Shown here piece after piece: positions 1-11,336 of a stretch of DNA of 64,000 nucleotides (its first letter is position 1; every line of letters begins with the position of its first letter). The DNA is taken from NCBI RefSeq assembly GCF_027580225.2, contig NC_073351.2, forward strand, positions 2,581,001 through 2,645,000, in the 5' to 3' direction. A program made the translations under genes and the position numbers. This stretch comes from Misgurnus anguillicaudatus. Lineage: Eukaryota > Chordata > Actinopteri > Cypriniformes > Cobitidae. Below the pieces are notes generated by a model, which searched no databases, was not told where the DNA came from, and worked only from the letters and a program-made list of their open reading frames with translations.

Positions 1-34
1 AGGTTCTGTCAGCCCTGCTCCAACTCATCCTCTG

Positions 35-45
35 TAGTCTAGTGG
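35..45 (+). promoter_or_regulatory. Pol III A box (A-type core, representative)
   Basis: TAGTCTAGTGG fits the eukaryotic A-box consensus TRGYNNARNNGG without its optional base. It repeats in nearly every core. I noticed only two departures: TAATCTAGTGG in the B core near 7025 and TAGTCTAGTGT in the A core near 27490. Whether TFIIIC binds is inferred. Confidence 0.7.
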
Positions 46-78
46 TTAGAGCACTGATTCTCACATGTGGGAGACCCA

Positions 79-89
79 GGTTCAAGTCC
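79..89 (+). promoter_or_regulatory. Pol III B box (A-type core, representative)
   Basis: GGTTCAAGTCC contains GTTCAAGTC, a full match to the B-box consensus GWTCRANNC. It lies 33 bp after the A box, as in tRNA genes. Departures noticed elsewhere are AGTTCAAG near 36149 and GCTTCAAG near 40454, both in B cores. Confidence 0.7.
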
Positions 90-177
90 CCCAATGTTTA
101 AGTGAAGCTCTCTACTGACAAGTAGTCACTTCTTTAACTCTGATAGAGTGTGTGGGCAGCTTATAGCCTGCATAATC

Positions 178-182
178 TTTTT
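178..182 (+). terminator. Possible Pol III terminator (T5) of A half, subtype a
   Basis: A run of five T in AATCTTTTTGCC is the first run of at least four T after this core. It would give an RNA of roughly 150 nt from the core start. Other A subtypes have T4 (CTATTTTGCC) at the same place. Vertebrate Pol III ends at T4 or longer. Use of this site is inferred. Confidence 0.4.
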
Positions 183-566
183 GCCTTCCCAAATCCAGTA
201 GTTTGTTCATTTTATTACTGCTCCTATGTCTCCTGAAGCAGTCTTCATAGCTGATGTGGGCTTAAGATTTCTGCTGGACATTTAAGATCAAATTTAAGAT
301 AGAGTTCTGGACCTAACATTCAGTGCCTCCAAGCAAAATGTATTCCTGTAAGTTTCAATTTAAGAAAGATTCCTGGACATAAAATTAGCAAATAATACAG
401 CAGATGCCAACAGTGTCTTTGGGTTTTGAAAGAAGCAAACAAATCTTCTTTAGATCTGATAGTGTTCATGTATTTTTGGTTTTGACTCTGACTCTACCAG
501 CCAGCCAACTGTCTGAGCATAGGCAGCAATACAGATTTTGTCAGCCCAGCTTCAACTCATCCTCTG

Positions 567-577
567 TAGTCTAGTGG
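567..577 (+). promoter_or_regulatory. Pol III A box (B-type core, representative)
   Basis: This is the same TAGTCTAGTGG as in the A-type core. It pairs with the B box at 615-625, a spacing of 37 bp. Confidence 0.68.
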
Positions 578-614
578 TTAGAGCACTGATTCTCCCATAG
601 AGCCCCAGGCCCCA

Positions 615-625
615 GGTTCAAGTCT
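615..625 (+). promoter_or_regulatory. Pol III B box (B-type core, representative)
   Basis: GGTTCAAGTCT keeps the GWTCRANNC consensus, with T for C at the last base relative to the A-type core. Confidence 0.66.
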
Positions 626-653
626 CACAAGGTTTAAGTGGAGTTCTCCACTG

Positions 654-669
654 ACAAGTAGTCACTTGT
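654..669 (+). other. Short perfect inverted repeat after B core
   Basis: ACAAGT-AGTC-ACTTGT is a 6-bp stem with a 4-base loop, inside any Pol III transcript started at the B core. It recurs in B halves. In most A halves the right arm is ACTTCT, which breaks the stem. Subtype-3 A halves carry ACTTGT and restore it. Confidence 0.5.
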
Positions 670-746
670 TTAGCTCTAATAGAGTTTGTGGGCAGCTTAT
701 AGCCTGCATATTCTATATTGCCTTCCCAAATCCAGTAGGTTGTTCA

Positions 747-750
747 TTTT
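747..750 (+). terminator. Possible Pol III terminator (T4) of B half
   Basis: Many B halves have CTATATTGCC or CTATAATGCC where A halves have CTATTTTGCC. The first T4 is then in TTCATTTTATT, about 190 nt from the core start. B halves with CTATTTTGCC (for example after the cores near 1637 and 11870) would stop earlier. Confidence 0.33.
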
Positions 751-3700
751 ATTACTGTCCCTCTGTCTCATGAATCAGTCTTCATAGCTGATGTGGGCTT
801 AAGATTTTTGCTGGACATTTGAGATAAAATTTAAGATAGACTTCTGGACATAAAATTCAGGGCTTTCAAGCAAAATGTATTCCTGTAAGTTTCAATTTAA
901 GAAAGAGTCCTGGACATAAAATTAGCAAATAATACAGCAGATGCCAACAGTATCTTTGGGTTTTGAAAGAAGCAAACAAATCTTCTTTAGATCTGATAGT
1001 TTCATGTATTTTTGGTTTTGAATCTGACTGTACCAGCCAGCCAACTGTCTGAGCATAGGCAGCAATACACAGGACCAGGTTCTGTCAGCCCTGCTCCAAC
1101 TCATCCTCTGTAGTCTAGTGGTTAGAGCACTGATTCTCACATGTGGGAGACCCAGGTTCAAGTCCCCCAATGTTTAAGTGGAGCTCTCTACTGACAAGTA
1201 GTCACTTCTTTAACTCTGATAGAGTTTGTGGGCAGCTTATAGCCTGCATATTCTATTTTGCCTTCCCAAATCCAGTAGTTTGTTCATTTTATTACTGCTC
1301 CTATGTCTCCTGAAGCAGTCTTCATAGCTGATGTGGGCTTAAGATTTCTGCTGGACATTTAAGATCAAATTTAAGATAGAGTTCTGGACCTAACATTCAG
1401 TGCCTCCAAGCAAAATGTATTCCTGTAAGTTTCAATTTAAGAAAGATTCCTGGACATAAAATTAGCAAATAATACAGCAGATGCCAACAGTGTCTTTGGG
1501 TTTTGAAAGAAGCAAACAAATCTTCTTTAGATCTGTTAGTTTTCATGTATTTTTGGTTTTGACTCTGACTCTACCAGCCAGCCAACTGTCTGAGCATAGG
1601 CAGCAATACAGATGTTGTCAGCCCAGCTTCAACTCATCCTCTGTAGTCTAGTGGTTAGAGCACTGATTCTCCCATAGAGCCCCAGGCCCCAGGTTCAAGT
1701 CTCACAAGGTTTAAGTGGAGTTCTCCAATGACAAGTAGTCACTTGTTTAGCTCTGATAGAGTTTGTGGGCAGCTTATAGCGTGCATATTCTATTTTGCCT
1801 TCCCAAATCCAGTAGGTTGTTCATTTTATTACTGTTCCTATGTCTCATGAAGCAGTCTTCATAGCTGATGTGGGCTTAAGATTTTTGCTGGACATTTGAG
1901 ATAAATTTTAAGATAGAGTTCTGGACAAAAAATTCAGGGCTTTCAAGCAAAATGTATTCCTGTAAGTTTCAATTTAAGAAAGAGTCCTGGACATAAAATT
2001 AGCAAATAATACAGCAGATGCCAACAGTATCTTTGGGTTTTGAAAGAAGCAAACAAATCTTCTTTAGATCTGATAGTTTCATGTATTTTTGGTTTTGAAT
2101 CTGACTGTACCAGCCAGCCAACTGTCTGAGCATAGGCAGCAATACACAGGACCAGGTTCTGTCAGCCCTGCTCCAACTCATCCTCTGTAGTCTAGTGGTT
2201 AGAGCACTGATTCTCACATGTGGGAGACCCAGGTTCAAGTCCCCCAATGTTTAAGTGGAGCTCTCTACTGACAAGTAGTCACTTGTTTAACTCTGATAGA
2301 GTGTGTGGGCAGCTTATAGCCTGCATAATCTTTTTGCCTTCCCAAATCCAGTAGTTTGTTCATTTTATTACTGCTCCTATGTCTCCTGAAGCAGTCTTCA
2401 TAGCTGATGTGGGCTTAAGATTTCTGCTGGACATTTAAGATCAAATTTAAGATAGAGTTCTGGACCTAACATTCAGTGCCTCCAAGCAAAATGTATTCCT
2501 GTAAGTTTCAATTTAAGAAAGATTCCTGGACATAAAATTAGCAAATAATACAGCAGATGCCAACAGTGTCTTTGGGTTTTGAAAGAAGCAAACAAATCTT
2601 CTTTAGATCTGATAGTGTTCATGTATTTTTGGTTTTGACTCTGACTCTACCAGCCAGCCAACTGTCTGAGCATAGGCAGCAATACAGATTTTGTCAGCCC
2701 AGCTTCAACTCATCCTCTGTAGTCTAGTGGTTAGAGCACTGATTCTCCCATAGAGCCCCAGGCCCCAGGTTCAAGTCTCACAAGGTTTAAGTGGAGTTCT
2801 CCACTGACAAGTAGTCACTTGTTTAGCTCTGATAGAGTTTGTGGGCAGCTTATAGCCTGCATATTCTATATTGCCTTCCCAAATCCAGTAGGTTGTTCAT
2901 TTTATTACTGTCCCTCTGTCTCATGAATCAGTCTTCATAGCTGATGTGGGCTTAAGATTTTTGCTGGACATTTGAGATAAAATTTAAGATAGAGTTCTGG
3001 ACATAAAATTCAGGGCTTTCAAGCAAAATGTATTCCTGTAAGTTTCAATTTAAGAAAGAGTCCTGGACATAAAATTAGCAAATAATACAGCAGATGCCAA
3101 CAGTATCTTTGGGTTTTGAAAGAAGCAAACAAATCTTCTTTAGATCTGATAGTTTCATGTATTTTTGGTTTTGAATCTGACTGTACCAGCCAGCCAACTG
3201 TCTGAGCATAGGCAGCAATACACAGGACCAGGTTCTGTCAGCCCTGCTCCAACTCATCCTCTGTAGTCTAGTGGTTAGAGCACTGATTCTCACATGTGGG
3301 AGACCCAGGTTCAAGTCCCCCAATGTTTAAGTGGAGCTCTCTACTGACAAGTAGTCACTTCTTTAACTCTGATAGAGTTTGTGGGCAGCTTATAGCCTGC
3401 ATATTCTATTTTGCCTTCCCAAATCCAGTAGGTTGTTCATTTTATTACTGTTCCTATGTCTCATGAAGCAGTCTTCATAGCTGATGTGGGCTTAAGATTT
3501 TTGCTGGACATTTGAGATAAAATTTAAGATAGAGTTCTGGACCTAACATTCAGTGCCTCCAAGCAAAATGTATTCCTGTAAGTTTCAATTTAAGAAAGAT
3601 TCCTGGACATAAAATTAGCAAATAATACAGCAGATGCCAACAGTGTCTTTGGGTTTTGAAAGAAGCAAACAAATCTTCTTTAGATCTGATAGTGTTCATG

Positions 3701-5409
3701 TATTTTTGGTTTTGACTCTGACTCTACCAGCCAGCCAACTGTCTGAGCATAGGCAGCAATACAGATTTTGTCAGCCCAGCTTCAACTCATCCTCTGTAGT
3801 CTAGTGGTTAGAGCACTGATTCTCCCATAGAGCCCCAGGCCCCAGGTTCAAGTCTCACAAGGTTTAAGTGGAGTTCTCCACTGACAAGTAGTCACTTGTT
3901 TAGCTCTGATAGAGTTTGTGGGCAGCTTATAGCCTGCATATTCTATAATGCCTTCCCAAATCCAGTAGGTTGTTCATTTTATTACTGTCCCTCTGTCTCA
4001 TGAATCAGTCTTCATAGCTGATGTGGGCTTAAGATTTTTGCTGGACATTTGAGATAAAATTTAAGATAGACTTCTGGACATAAAATTCAGGGCTTTCAAG
4101 CAAAATGTATTCCTGTAAGTTTCAATTTAAGAAAGAGTCCTGGACATAAAATTAGCAAATAATACAGCAGATGCCAACAGTATCTTTGGGTTTTGAAAGA
4201 AGCAAACAAATCTTCTTTAGATCTGATAGTTTCATGTATTTTTGGTTTTGAATCTGACTGTACCAGCCAGCCAACTGTCTGAGCATAGGCAGCAATACAC
4301 AGGACCAGGTTCTGTCAGCCCTGCTCCAACTCATCCTCTGTAGTCTAGTGGTTAGAGCACTGATTCTCACATGTGGGAGACCCAGGTTCAAGTCCCCCAA
4401 TGTTTAAGTGAAGCTCTCTACTGACAAGTAGTCACTTCTTTAACTCTGATAGAGTGTGTGGGCAGCTTATAGCCTGCATAATCTTTTTGCCTTCCCAAAT
4501 CCAGTAGTTTGTTCATTTTATTACTGCTCCTATGTCTCCTGAAGCAGTCTTCATAGCTGATGTGGGCTTAAGATTTCTGCTGGACATTTAAGATCAAATT
4601 TAAGATAGAGTTCTGGACCTAACATTCAGTGCCTCCAAGCAAAATGTATTCCTGTAAGTTTCAATTTAAGAAAGATTCCTGGACATAAAATTAGCAAATA
4701 ATACAGCAGATGCCAACAGTGTCTTTGGGTTTTGAAAGAAGCAAACAAATCTTCTTTAGATCTGATAGTGTTCATGTATTTTTGGTTTTGACTCTGACTC
4801 TACCAGCCAGCCAACTGTCTGAGCATAGGCAGCAATACAGATTTTGTCAGCCCAGCTTCAACTCATCCTCTGTAGTCTAGTGGTTAGAGCACTGATTCTC
4901 CCATAGAGCCCCAGGCCCCAGGTTCAAGTCTCACAAGGTTTAAGTGGAGTTCTCCACTGACAAGTAGTCACTTGTTTAGCTCTGATAGAGTTTGTGGGCA
5001 GCTTATAGCCTGCATATTCTATAATGCCTTCCCAAATCCAGTAGGTTGTTCATTTTATTACTGTCCCTCTGTCTCATGAATCAGTCTTCATAGCTGATGT
5101 GGGCTTAAGATTTTTGCTGGACATTTGAGATAAAATTTAAGATAGACTTCTGGACATAAAATTCAGGGCTTTCAAGCAAAATGTATTCCTGTAAGTTTCA
5201 ATTTAAGAAAGAGTCCTGGACATAAAATTAGCAAATAATACAGCAGATGCCAACAGTATCTTTGGGTTTTGAAAGAAGCAAACAAATCTTCTTTAGATCT
5301 GATAGTTTCATGTATTTTTGGTTTTGAATCTGACTGTACCAGCCAGCCAACTGTCTGAGCATAGGCAGCAATACACAGGACCAGGTTCTGTCAGCCCTGC
5401 TCCAACTCA

Positions 5410-8400
5410 TCCTCTGTAGTCTAGTGGTTAGAGCACTGATTCTCACATGTGGGAGACCCAGGTTCAAGTCCCCCAATGTTTAAGTGAAGCTCTCTACTGA
5501 CAAGTAGTCACTTCTTTAACTCTGATAGAGTGTGTGGGCAGCTTATAGCCTGCATAATCTTTTTGCCTTCCCAAATCCAGTAGTTTGTTCATTTTATTAC
5601 TGCTCCTATGTCTCCTGAAGCAGTCTTCATAGCTGATGTGGGCTTAAGATTTCTGCTGGACATTTAAGATCAAATTTAAGATAGAGTTCTGGACCTAACA
5701 TTCAGTGCCTCCAAGCAAAATGTATTCCTGTAAGTTTCAATTTAAGAAAGATTCCTGGACATAAAATTAGCAAATAATACAGCAGATGCCAACAGTGTCT
5801 TTGGGTTTTGAAAGAAGCAAACAAATCTTCTTTAGATCTGATAGTGTTCATGTATTTTTGGTTTTGACTCTGACTCTACCAGCCAGCCAACTGTCTGAGC
5901 ATAGGCAGCAATACAGATTTTGTCAGCCCAGCTTCAACTCATCCTCTGTAGTCTAGTGGTTAGAGCACTGATTCTCCCATAGAGCCCCAGGCCCCAGGTT
6001 CAAGTCTCACAAGGTTTAAGTGGAGTTCTCCACTGACAAGTAGTCACTTGTTTAGCTCTGATAGAGTTTGTGGGCAGCTTATAGCCTGCATATTCTATAT
6101 TGCCTTCCCAAATCCAGTAGGTTGTTCATTTTATTACTGTCCCTCTGTCTCATGAATCAGTCTTCATAGCTGATGTGGGCTTAAGATTTTTGCTGGACAT
6201 TTGAGATAAAATTTAAGATAGACTTCTGGACATAAAATTCAGGGCTTTCAAGCAAAATGTATTCCTGTAAGTTTCAATTTAAGAAAGAGTCCTGGACATA
6301 AAATTAGCAAATAATACAGCAGATGCCAACAGTATCTTTGGGTTTTGAAAGAAGCAAACAAATCTTCTTTAGATCTGATAGTTTCATGTATTTTTGGTTT
6401 TGAATCTGACTGTACCAGCCAGCCAACTGTCTGAGCATAGGCAGCAATACACAGGACCAGGTTCTGTCAGCCCTGCTCCAACTCATCCTCTGTAGTCTAG
6501 TGGTTAGAGCACTGATTCTCACATGTGGGAGACCCAGGTTCAAGTCCCCCAATGTTTAAGTGGAGCTCTCTACTGACAAGTAGTCACTTCTTTAACTCTG
6601 ATAGAGTTTGTGGGCAGCTTATAGCCTGCATATTCTATTTTGCCTTCCCAAATCCAGTAGTTTGTTCATTTTATTACTGCTCCTATGTCTCCTGAAGCAG
6701 TCTTCATAGCTGATGTGGGCTTAAGATTTCTGCTGGACATTTAAGATCAAATTTAAGATAGAGTTCTGGACCTAACATTCAGTGCCTCCAAGCAAAATGT
6801 ATTCCTGTAAGTTTCAATTTAAGAAAGATTCCTGGACATAAAATTAGCAAATAATACAGCAGATGCCAACAGTGTCTTTGGGTTTTGAAAGAAGCAAACA
6901 AATCTTCTTTAGATCTGTTAGTTTTCATGTATTTTTGGTTTTGACTCTGACTCTACCAGCCAGCCAACTGTCTGAGCATAGGCAGCAATACAGATGTTGT
7001 CAGCCCAGCTTCAACTCATCCTCTGTAATCTAGTGGTTAGAGCACTGATTCTCCCATAGAGCCCCAGGCCCCAGGTTCAAGTCTCACAAGGTTTAAGTGG
7101 AGTTCTCCAATGACAAGTAGTCACTTGTTTAGCTCTGATAGAGTTTGTGGGCAGCTTATAGCGTGCATATTCTATTTTGCCTTCCCAAATCCAGTAGGTT
7201 GTTCATTTTATTACTGTTCCTATGTCTCATGAAGCAGTCTTCATAGCTGATGTGGGCTTAAGATTTTTGCTGGACATTTGAGATAAATTTTAAGATAGAG
7301 TTCTGGACAAAAAATTCAGGGCTTTCAAGCAAAATGTATTCCTGTAAGTTTCAATTTAAGAAAGAGTCCTGGACATAAAATTAGCAAATAATACAGCAGA
7401 TGCCAACAGTATCTTTGGGTTTTGAAAGAAGCAAACAAATCTTCTTTAGATCTGATAGTTTCATGTATTTTTGGTTTTGAATCTGACTGTACCAGCCAGC
7501 CAACTGTCTGAGCATAGGCAGCAATACACAGGACCAGGTTCTGTCAGCCCTGCTCCAACTCATCCTCTGTAGTCTAGTGGTTAGAGCACTGATTCTCACA
7601 TGTGGGAGACCCAGGTTCAAGTCCCCCAATGTTTAAGTGGAGCTCTCTACTGACAAGTAGTCACTTGTTTAACTCTGATAGAGTGTGTGGGCAGCTTATA
7701 GCCTGCATAATCTTTTTGCCTTCCCAAATCCAGTAGTTTGTTCATTTTATTACTGCTCCTATGTCTCCTGAAGCAGTCTTCATAGCTGATGTGGGCTTAA
7801 GATTTCTGCTGGACATTTAAGATCAAATTTAAGATAGAGTTCTGGACCTAACATTCAGTGCCTCCAAGCAAAATGTATTCCTGTAAGTTTCAATTTAAGA
7901 AAGATTCCTGGACATAAAATTAGCAAATAATACAGCAGATGCCAACAGTGTCTTTGGGTTTTGAAAGAAGCAAACAAATCTTCTTTAGATCTGATAGTGT
8001 TCATGTATTTTTGGTTTTGACTCTGACTCTACCAGCCAGCCAACTGTCTGAGCATAGGCAGCAATACAGATTTTGTCAGCCCAGCTTCAACTCATCCTCT
8101 GTAGTCTAGTGGTTAGAGCACTGATTCTCCCATAGAGCCCCAGGCCCCAGGTTCAAGTCTCACAAGGTTTAAGTGGAGTTCTCCACTGACAAGTAGTCAC
8201 TTGTTTAGCTCTGATAGAGTTTGTGGGCAGCTTATAGCCTGCATATTCTATATTGCCTTCCCAAATCCAGTAGGTTGTTCATTTTATTACTGTCCCTCTG
8301 TCTCATGAATCAGTCTTCATAGCTGATGTGGGCTTAAGATTTTTGCTGGACATTTGAGATAAAATTTAAGATAGACTTCTGGACATAAAATTCAGGGCTT

Positions 8401-9715
8401 TCAAGCAAAATGTATTCCTGTAAGTTTCAATTTAAGAAAGAGTCCTGGACATAAAATTAGCAAATAATACAGCAGATGCCAACAGTATCTTTGGGTTTTG
8501 AAAGAAGCAAACAAATCTTCTTTAGATCTGATAGTTTCATGTATTTTTGGTTTTGAATCTGACTGTACCAGCCAGCCAACTGTCTGAGCATAGGCAGCAA
8601 TACACAGGACCAGGTTCTGTCAGCCCTGCTCCAACTCATCCTCTGTAGTCTAGTGGTTAGAGCACTGATTCTCACATGTGGGAGACCCAGGTTCAAGTCC
8701 CCCAATGTTTAAGTGGAGCTCTCTACTGACAAGTAGTCACTTCTTTAACTCTGATAGAGTTTGTGGGCAGCTTATAGCCTGCATATTCTATTTTGCCTTC
8801 CCAAATCCAGTAGGTTGTTCATTTTATTACTGTTCCTATGTCTCATGAAGCAGTCTTCATAGCTGATGTGGGCTTAAGATTTTTGCTGGACATTTGAGAT
8901 AAAATTTAAGATAGAGTTCTGGACCTAACATTCAGTGCCTCCAAGCAAAATGTATTCCTGTAAGTTTCAATTTAAGAAAGATTCCTGGACATAAAATTAG
9001 CAAATAATACAGCAGATGCCAACAGTGTCTTTGGGTTTTGAAAGAAGCAAACAAATCTTCTTTAGATCTGATAGTGTTCATGTATTTTTGGTTTTGACTC
9101 TGACTCTACCAGCCAGCCAACTGTCTGAGCATAGGCAGCAATACAGATTTTGTCAGCCCAGCTTCAACTCATCCTCTGTAGTCTAGTGGTTAGAGCACTG
9201 ATTCTCCCATAGAGCCCCAGGCCCCAGGTTCAAGTCTCACAAGGTTTAAGTGGAGTTCTCCACTGACAAGTAGTCACTTGTTTAGCTCTGATAGAGTTTG
9301 TGGGCAGCTTATAGCCTGCATATTCTATATTGCCTTCCCAAATCCAGTAGGTTGTTCATTTTATTACTGTCCCTCTGTCTCATGAATCAGTCTTCATAGC
9401 TGATGTGGGCTTAAGATTTTTGCTGGACATTTGAGATAAAATTTAAGATAGACTTCTGGACATAAAATTCAGGGCTTTCAAGCAAAATGTATTCCTGTAA
9501 GTTTCAATTTAAGAAAGAGTCCTGGACATAAAATTAGCAAATAATACAGCAGATGCCAACAGTATCTTTGGGTTTTGAAAGAAGCAAACAAATCTTCTTT
9601 AGATCTGATAGTTTCATGTATTTTTGGTTTTGAATCTGACTGTACCAGCCAGCCAACTGTCTGAGCATAGGCAGCAATACACAGGACCAGGTTCTGTCAG
9701 CCCTGCTCCAACTCA
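5410..9715 (+). repeat. 4,306-bp higher-order repeat, copy 2
   Basis: Subtypes a-2-3-4 with A cores at 5410, 6486, 7563 and 8639. It ends at the hybrid core at 9716. A private A-box change (TAATCTAG) occurs in its second B half near 7025. Confidence 0.8.
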
Positions 9716-9790
9716 TCCTCTGTAGTCTAGTGGTTAGAGCACTGATTCTCCCATAGAGCCCCAGGCCCCAGGTTCAAGTCTCACAAGGTT
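9716..9790 (+). repeat. Hybrid core: A-type left flank joined to B-type right part
   Basis: The left flank ends GGACCAGGTTCTGTCAGCCC, as before every A core, but after the shared block the core continues CCCATAGAGCCCC as in B. The next A core is 544 bp away instead of 1,076, so exactly one A half is missing. The crossover must lie in or beside the 37-bp block identical in A and B cores. Confidence 0.85.
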
Positions 9791-11336
9791 TAAGTGGAGT
9801 TCTCCACTGACAAGTAGTCACTTGTTTAGCTCTGATAGAGTTTGTGGGCAGCTTATAGCCTGCATATTCTATATTGCCTTCCCAAATCCAGTAGGTTGTT
9901 CATTTTATTACTGTCCCTCTGTCTCATGAATCAGTCTTCATAGCTGATGTGGGCTTAAGATTTTTGCTGGACATTTGAGATAAAATTTAAGATAGACTTC
10001 TGGACATAAAATTCAGGGCTTTCAAGCAAAATGTATTCCTGTAAGTTTCAATTTAAGAAAGAGTCCTGGACATAAAATTAGCAAATAATACAGCAGATGC
10101 CAACAGTATCTTTGGGTTTTGAAAGAAGCAAACAAATCTTCTTTAGATCTGATAGTTTCATGTATTTTTGGTTTTGAATCTGACTGTACCAGCCAGCCAA
10201 CTGTCTGAGCATAGGCAGCAATACACAGGACCAGGTTCTGTCAGCCCTGCTCCAACTCATCCTCTGTAGTCTAGTGGTTAGAGCACTGATTCTCACATGT
10301 GGGAGACCCAGGTTCAAGTCCCCCAATGTTTAAGTGGAGCTCTCTACTGACAAGTAGTCACTTCTTTAACTCTGATAGAGTTTGTGGGCAGCTTATAGCC
10401 TGCATATTCTATTTTGCCTTCCCAAATCCAGTAGTTTGTTCATTTTATTACTGCTCCTATGTCTCCTGAAGCAGTCTTCATAGCTGATGTGGGCTTAAGA
10501 TTTCTGCTGGACATTTAAGATCAAATTTAAGATAGAGTTCTGGACCTAACATTCAGTGCCTCCAAGCAAAATGTATTCCTGTAAGTTTCAATTTAAGAAA
10601 GATTCCTGGACATAAAATTAGCAAATAATACAGCAGATGCCAACAGTGTCTTTGGGTTTTGAAAGAAGCAAACAAATCTTCTTTAGATCTGTTAGTTTTC
10701 ATGTATTTTTGGTTTTGACTCTGACTCTACCAGCCAGCCAACTGTCTGAGCATAGGCAGCAATACAGATGTTGTCAGCCCAGCTTCAACTCATCCTCTGT
10801 AGTCTAGTGGTTAGAGCACTGATTCTCCCATAGAGCCCCAGGCCCCAGGTTCAAGTCTCACAAGGTTTAAGTGGAGTTCTCCAATGACAAGTAGTCACTT
10901 GTTTAGCTCTGATAGAGTTTGTGGGCAGCTTATAGCGTGCATATTCTATTTTGCCTTCCCAAATCCAGTAGGTTGTTCATTTTATTACTGTTCCTATGTC
11001 TCATGAAGCAGTCTTCATAGCTGATGTGGGCTTAAGATTTTTGCTGGACATTTGAGATAAATTTTAAGATAGAGTTCTGGACAAAAAATTCAGGGCTTTC
11101 AAGCAAAATGTATTCCTGTAAGTTTCAATTTAAGAAAGAGTCCTGGACATAAAATTAGCAAATAATACAGCAGATGCCAACAGTATCTTTGGGTTTTGAA
11201 AGAAGCAAACAAATCTTCTTTAGATCTGATAGTTTCATGTATTTTTGGTTTTGAATCTGACTGTACCAGCCAGCCAACTGTCTGAGCATAGGCAGCAATA
11301 CACAGGACCAGGTTCTGTCAGCCCTGCTCCAACTCA

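Larger units (their letters stand above)
28..100 (+). pseudogene. tRNA-Asp/Glu-like core, A type (representative of 51)
   Basis: Seen: TCCTCTG, then A box TAGTCTAGTGG and B box GGTTCAAGTCC at normal tRNA spacing. The 5' TCCTC and GGGAGACC before the T arm resemble metazoan tRNA-Asp, while GTCTAGTGGTTAG is the tRNA-Glu D arm, so the ancestral isotype is unclear. The anticodon, T and acceptor stems pair poorly, and the anticodon depends on the alignment (CTC if aligned to Glu). A fish tRNA-derived SINE head is an alternative origin. I expect a pseudogene call or a low score from tRNAscan-SE. A-type cores start at 28, 1104, 2181, 3257, 4334, 5410, 6486, 7563, 8639, 10260, 11337, 12949, 14024, 15101, 16178, 17790, 18865, 19942, 21019, 22095, 23172, 24248, 25325, 26401, 27478, 28554, 29631, 30707, 32328, 33949, 35026, 36638, 37713, 38790, 39867, 42947, 44023, 45100, 46618, 47694, 48771, 49848, 50925, 52443, 53519, 54596, 55673, 56750, 58268, 59344 and 60863. 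Confidence 0.75.
28..559 (+). repeat. Representative A half-unit (532 bp)
   Basis: This is the first complete A half. It runs from the tRNA-like core to the base before the next core. It contains the core (28-100), a T5 run (178-182), and a tail in which TGGACAT-type motifs recur. A halves come in subtypes. Subtype a has GTGAAGCTC, GTGTGTGGG and AATCTTTTT. Subtype 2 has GTGGAGCTC, a CTATTTT run and TAGTTTG. Subtype 3 has CACTTGTTTAAC with GTGTGTGGG. Subtype 4 has TAGGTTG and TTCCTATGTCTCATG, sequence otherwise typical of B, so it looks like an A/B recombinant or conversion product. This copy is subtype a. Confidence 0.9.
560..633 (+). pseudogene. tRNA-like core, B type (representative of about 54)
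   Basis: The first 37 bases match the A-type core exactly (TCCTCTG, A box, GTTAGAGCACTGATTCTC). The B core then changes to CCCATAGAGCCCCAGGCCCC before the B box GGTTCAAGTCT. The T stem is weaker still than in A (CCAGG against CTCAC), and no acceptor stem closes. One B core follows each A core by about 532-533 bp. Three extra B cores sit at 12406, 17247 and 36095, where a B half follows a B half and the core starts TCATCTG. The B core at 40399 belongs to the half interrupted by the first MITE. As a translating tRNA it is even less plausible than the A core. Confidence 0.72.
560..1103 (+). repeat. Representative B half-unit (544 bp)
   Basis: This is the first complete B half. It is homologous to the A half along its length but differs in the 3' part of the core (CCCATAGAGCCCCAGGCCCC), in TAGGTTG for TAGTTTG, in CATTTGAGATAAAATTTAAG for CATTTAAGATCAAATTTAAG, and at the end (ACACAGGACCAGGTTCTG in place of CAGATTTTGTCAGCCC). 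The motif CTGGACATAAAATT occurs twice, 66 bp apart (844 and 910), a small internal duplication. In this B half the first T-run after the core is 747-750. The TTAA inside its GATAAAATTTAAGATAG segment is the site used by the MITE in later B halves. Confidence 0.9.
28..4333 (+). repeat. 4,306-bp higher-order repeat, copy 1
   Basis: Four consecutive dimers in the subtype order a-2-3-4 (A cores at 28, 1104, 2181, 3257). The next subtype-a dimer starts at 4334. The same order and spacing recur at 5410, 23172 and 27478. The dimer at 4334 is an extra subtype-a dimer between copies 1 and 2. Confidence 0.8.

Noticed and set aside
28..100. Functional tRNA-Glu or tRNA-Asp gene
   Set aside because: Resemblance is clear in the D arm and in the GGGAGACC region, but the acceptor and T stems do not pair and the anticodon depends on the alignment. 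I therefore annotate tRNA-like cores or pseudogenes.
922..1170. Minus-strand 82-codon open frame repeated in nearly every dimer (shortened to 60 codons in some)
   Set aside because: It runs antisense through the A core and B-half tail. Its repetition follows from the satellite. Differences between copies are mostly amino-acid changing (Ser/Ile, Arg/Ser/Met, Gly/Cys, Thr/Asn), with no sign of protein-level constraint, domain or upstream gene structure.
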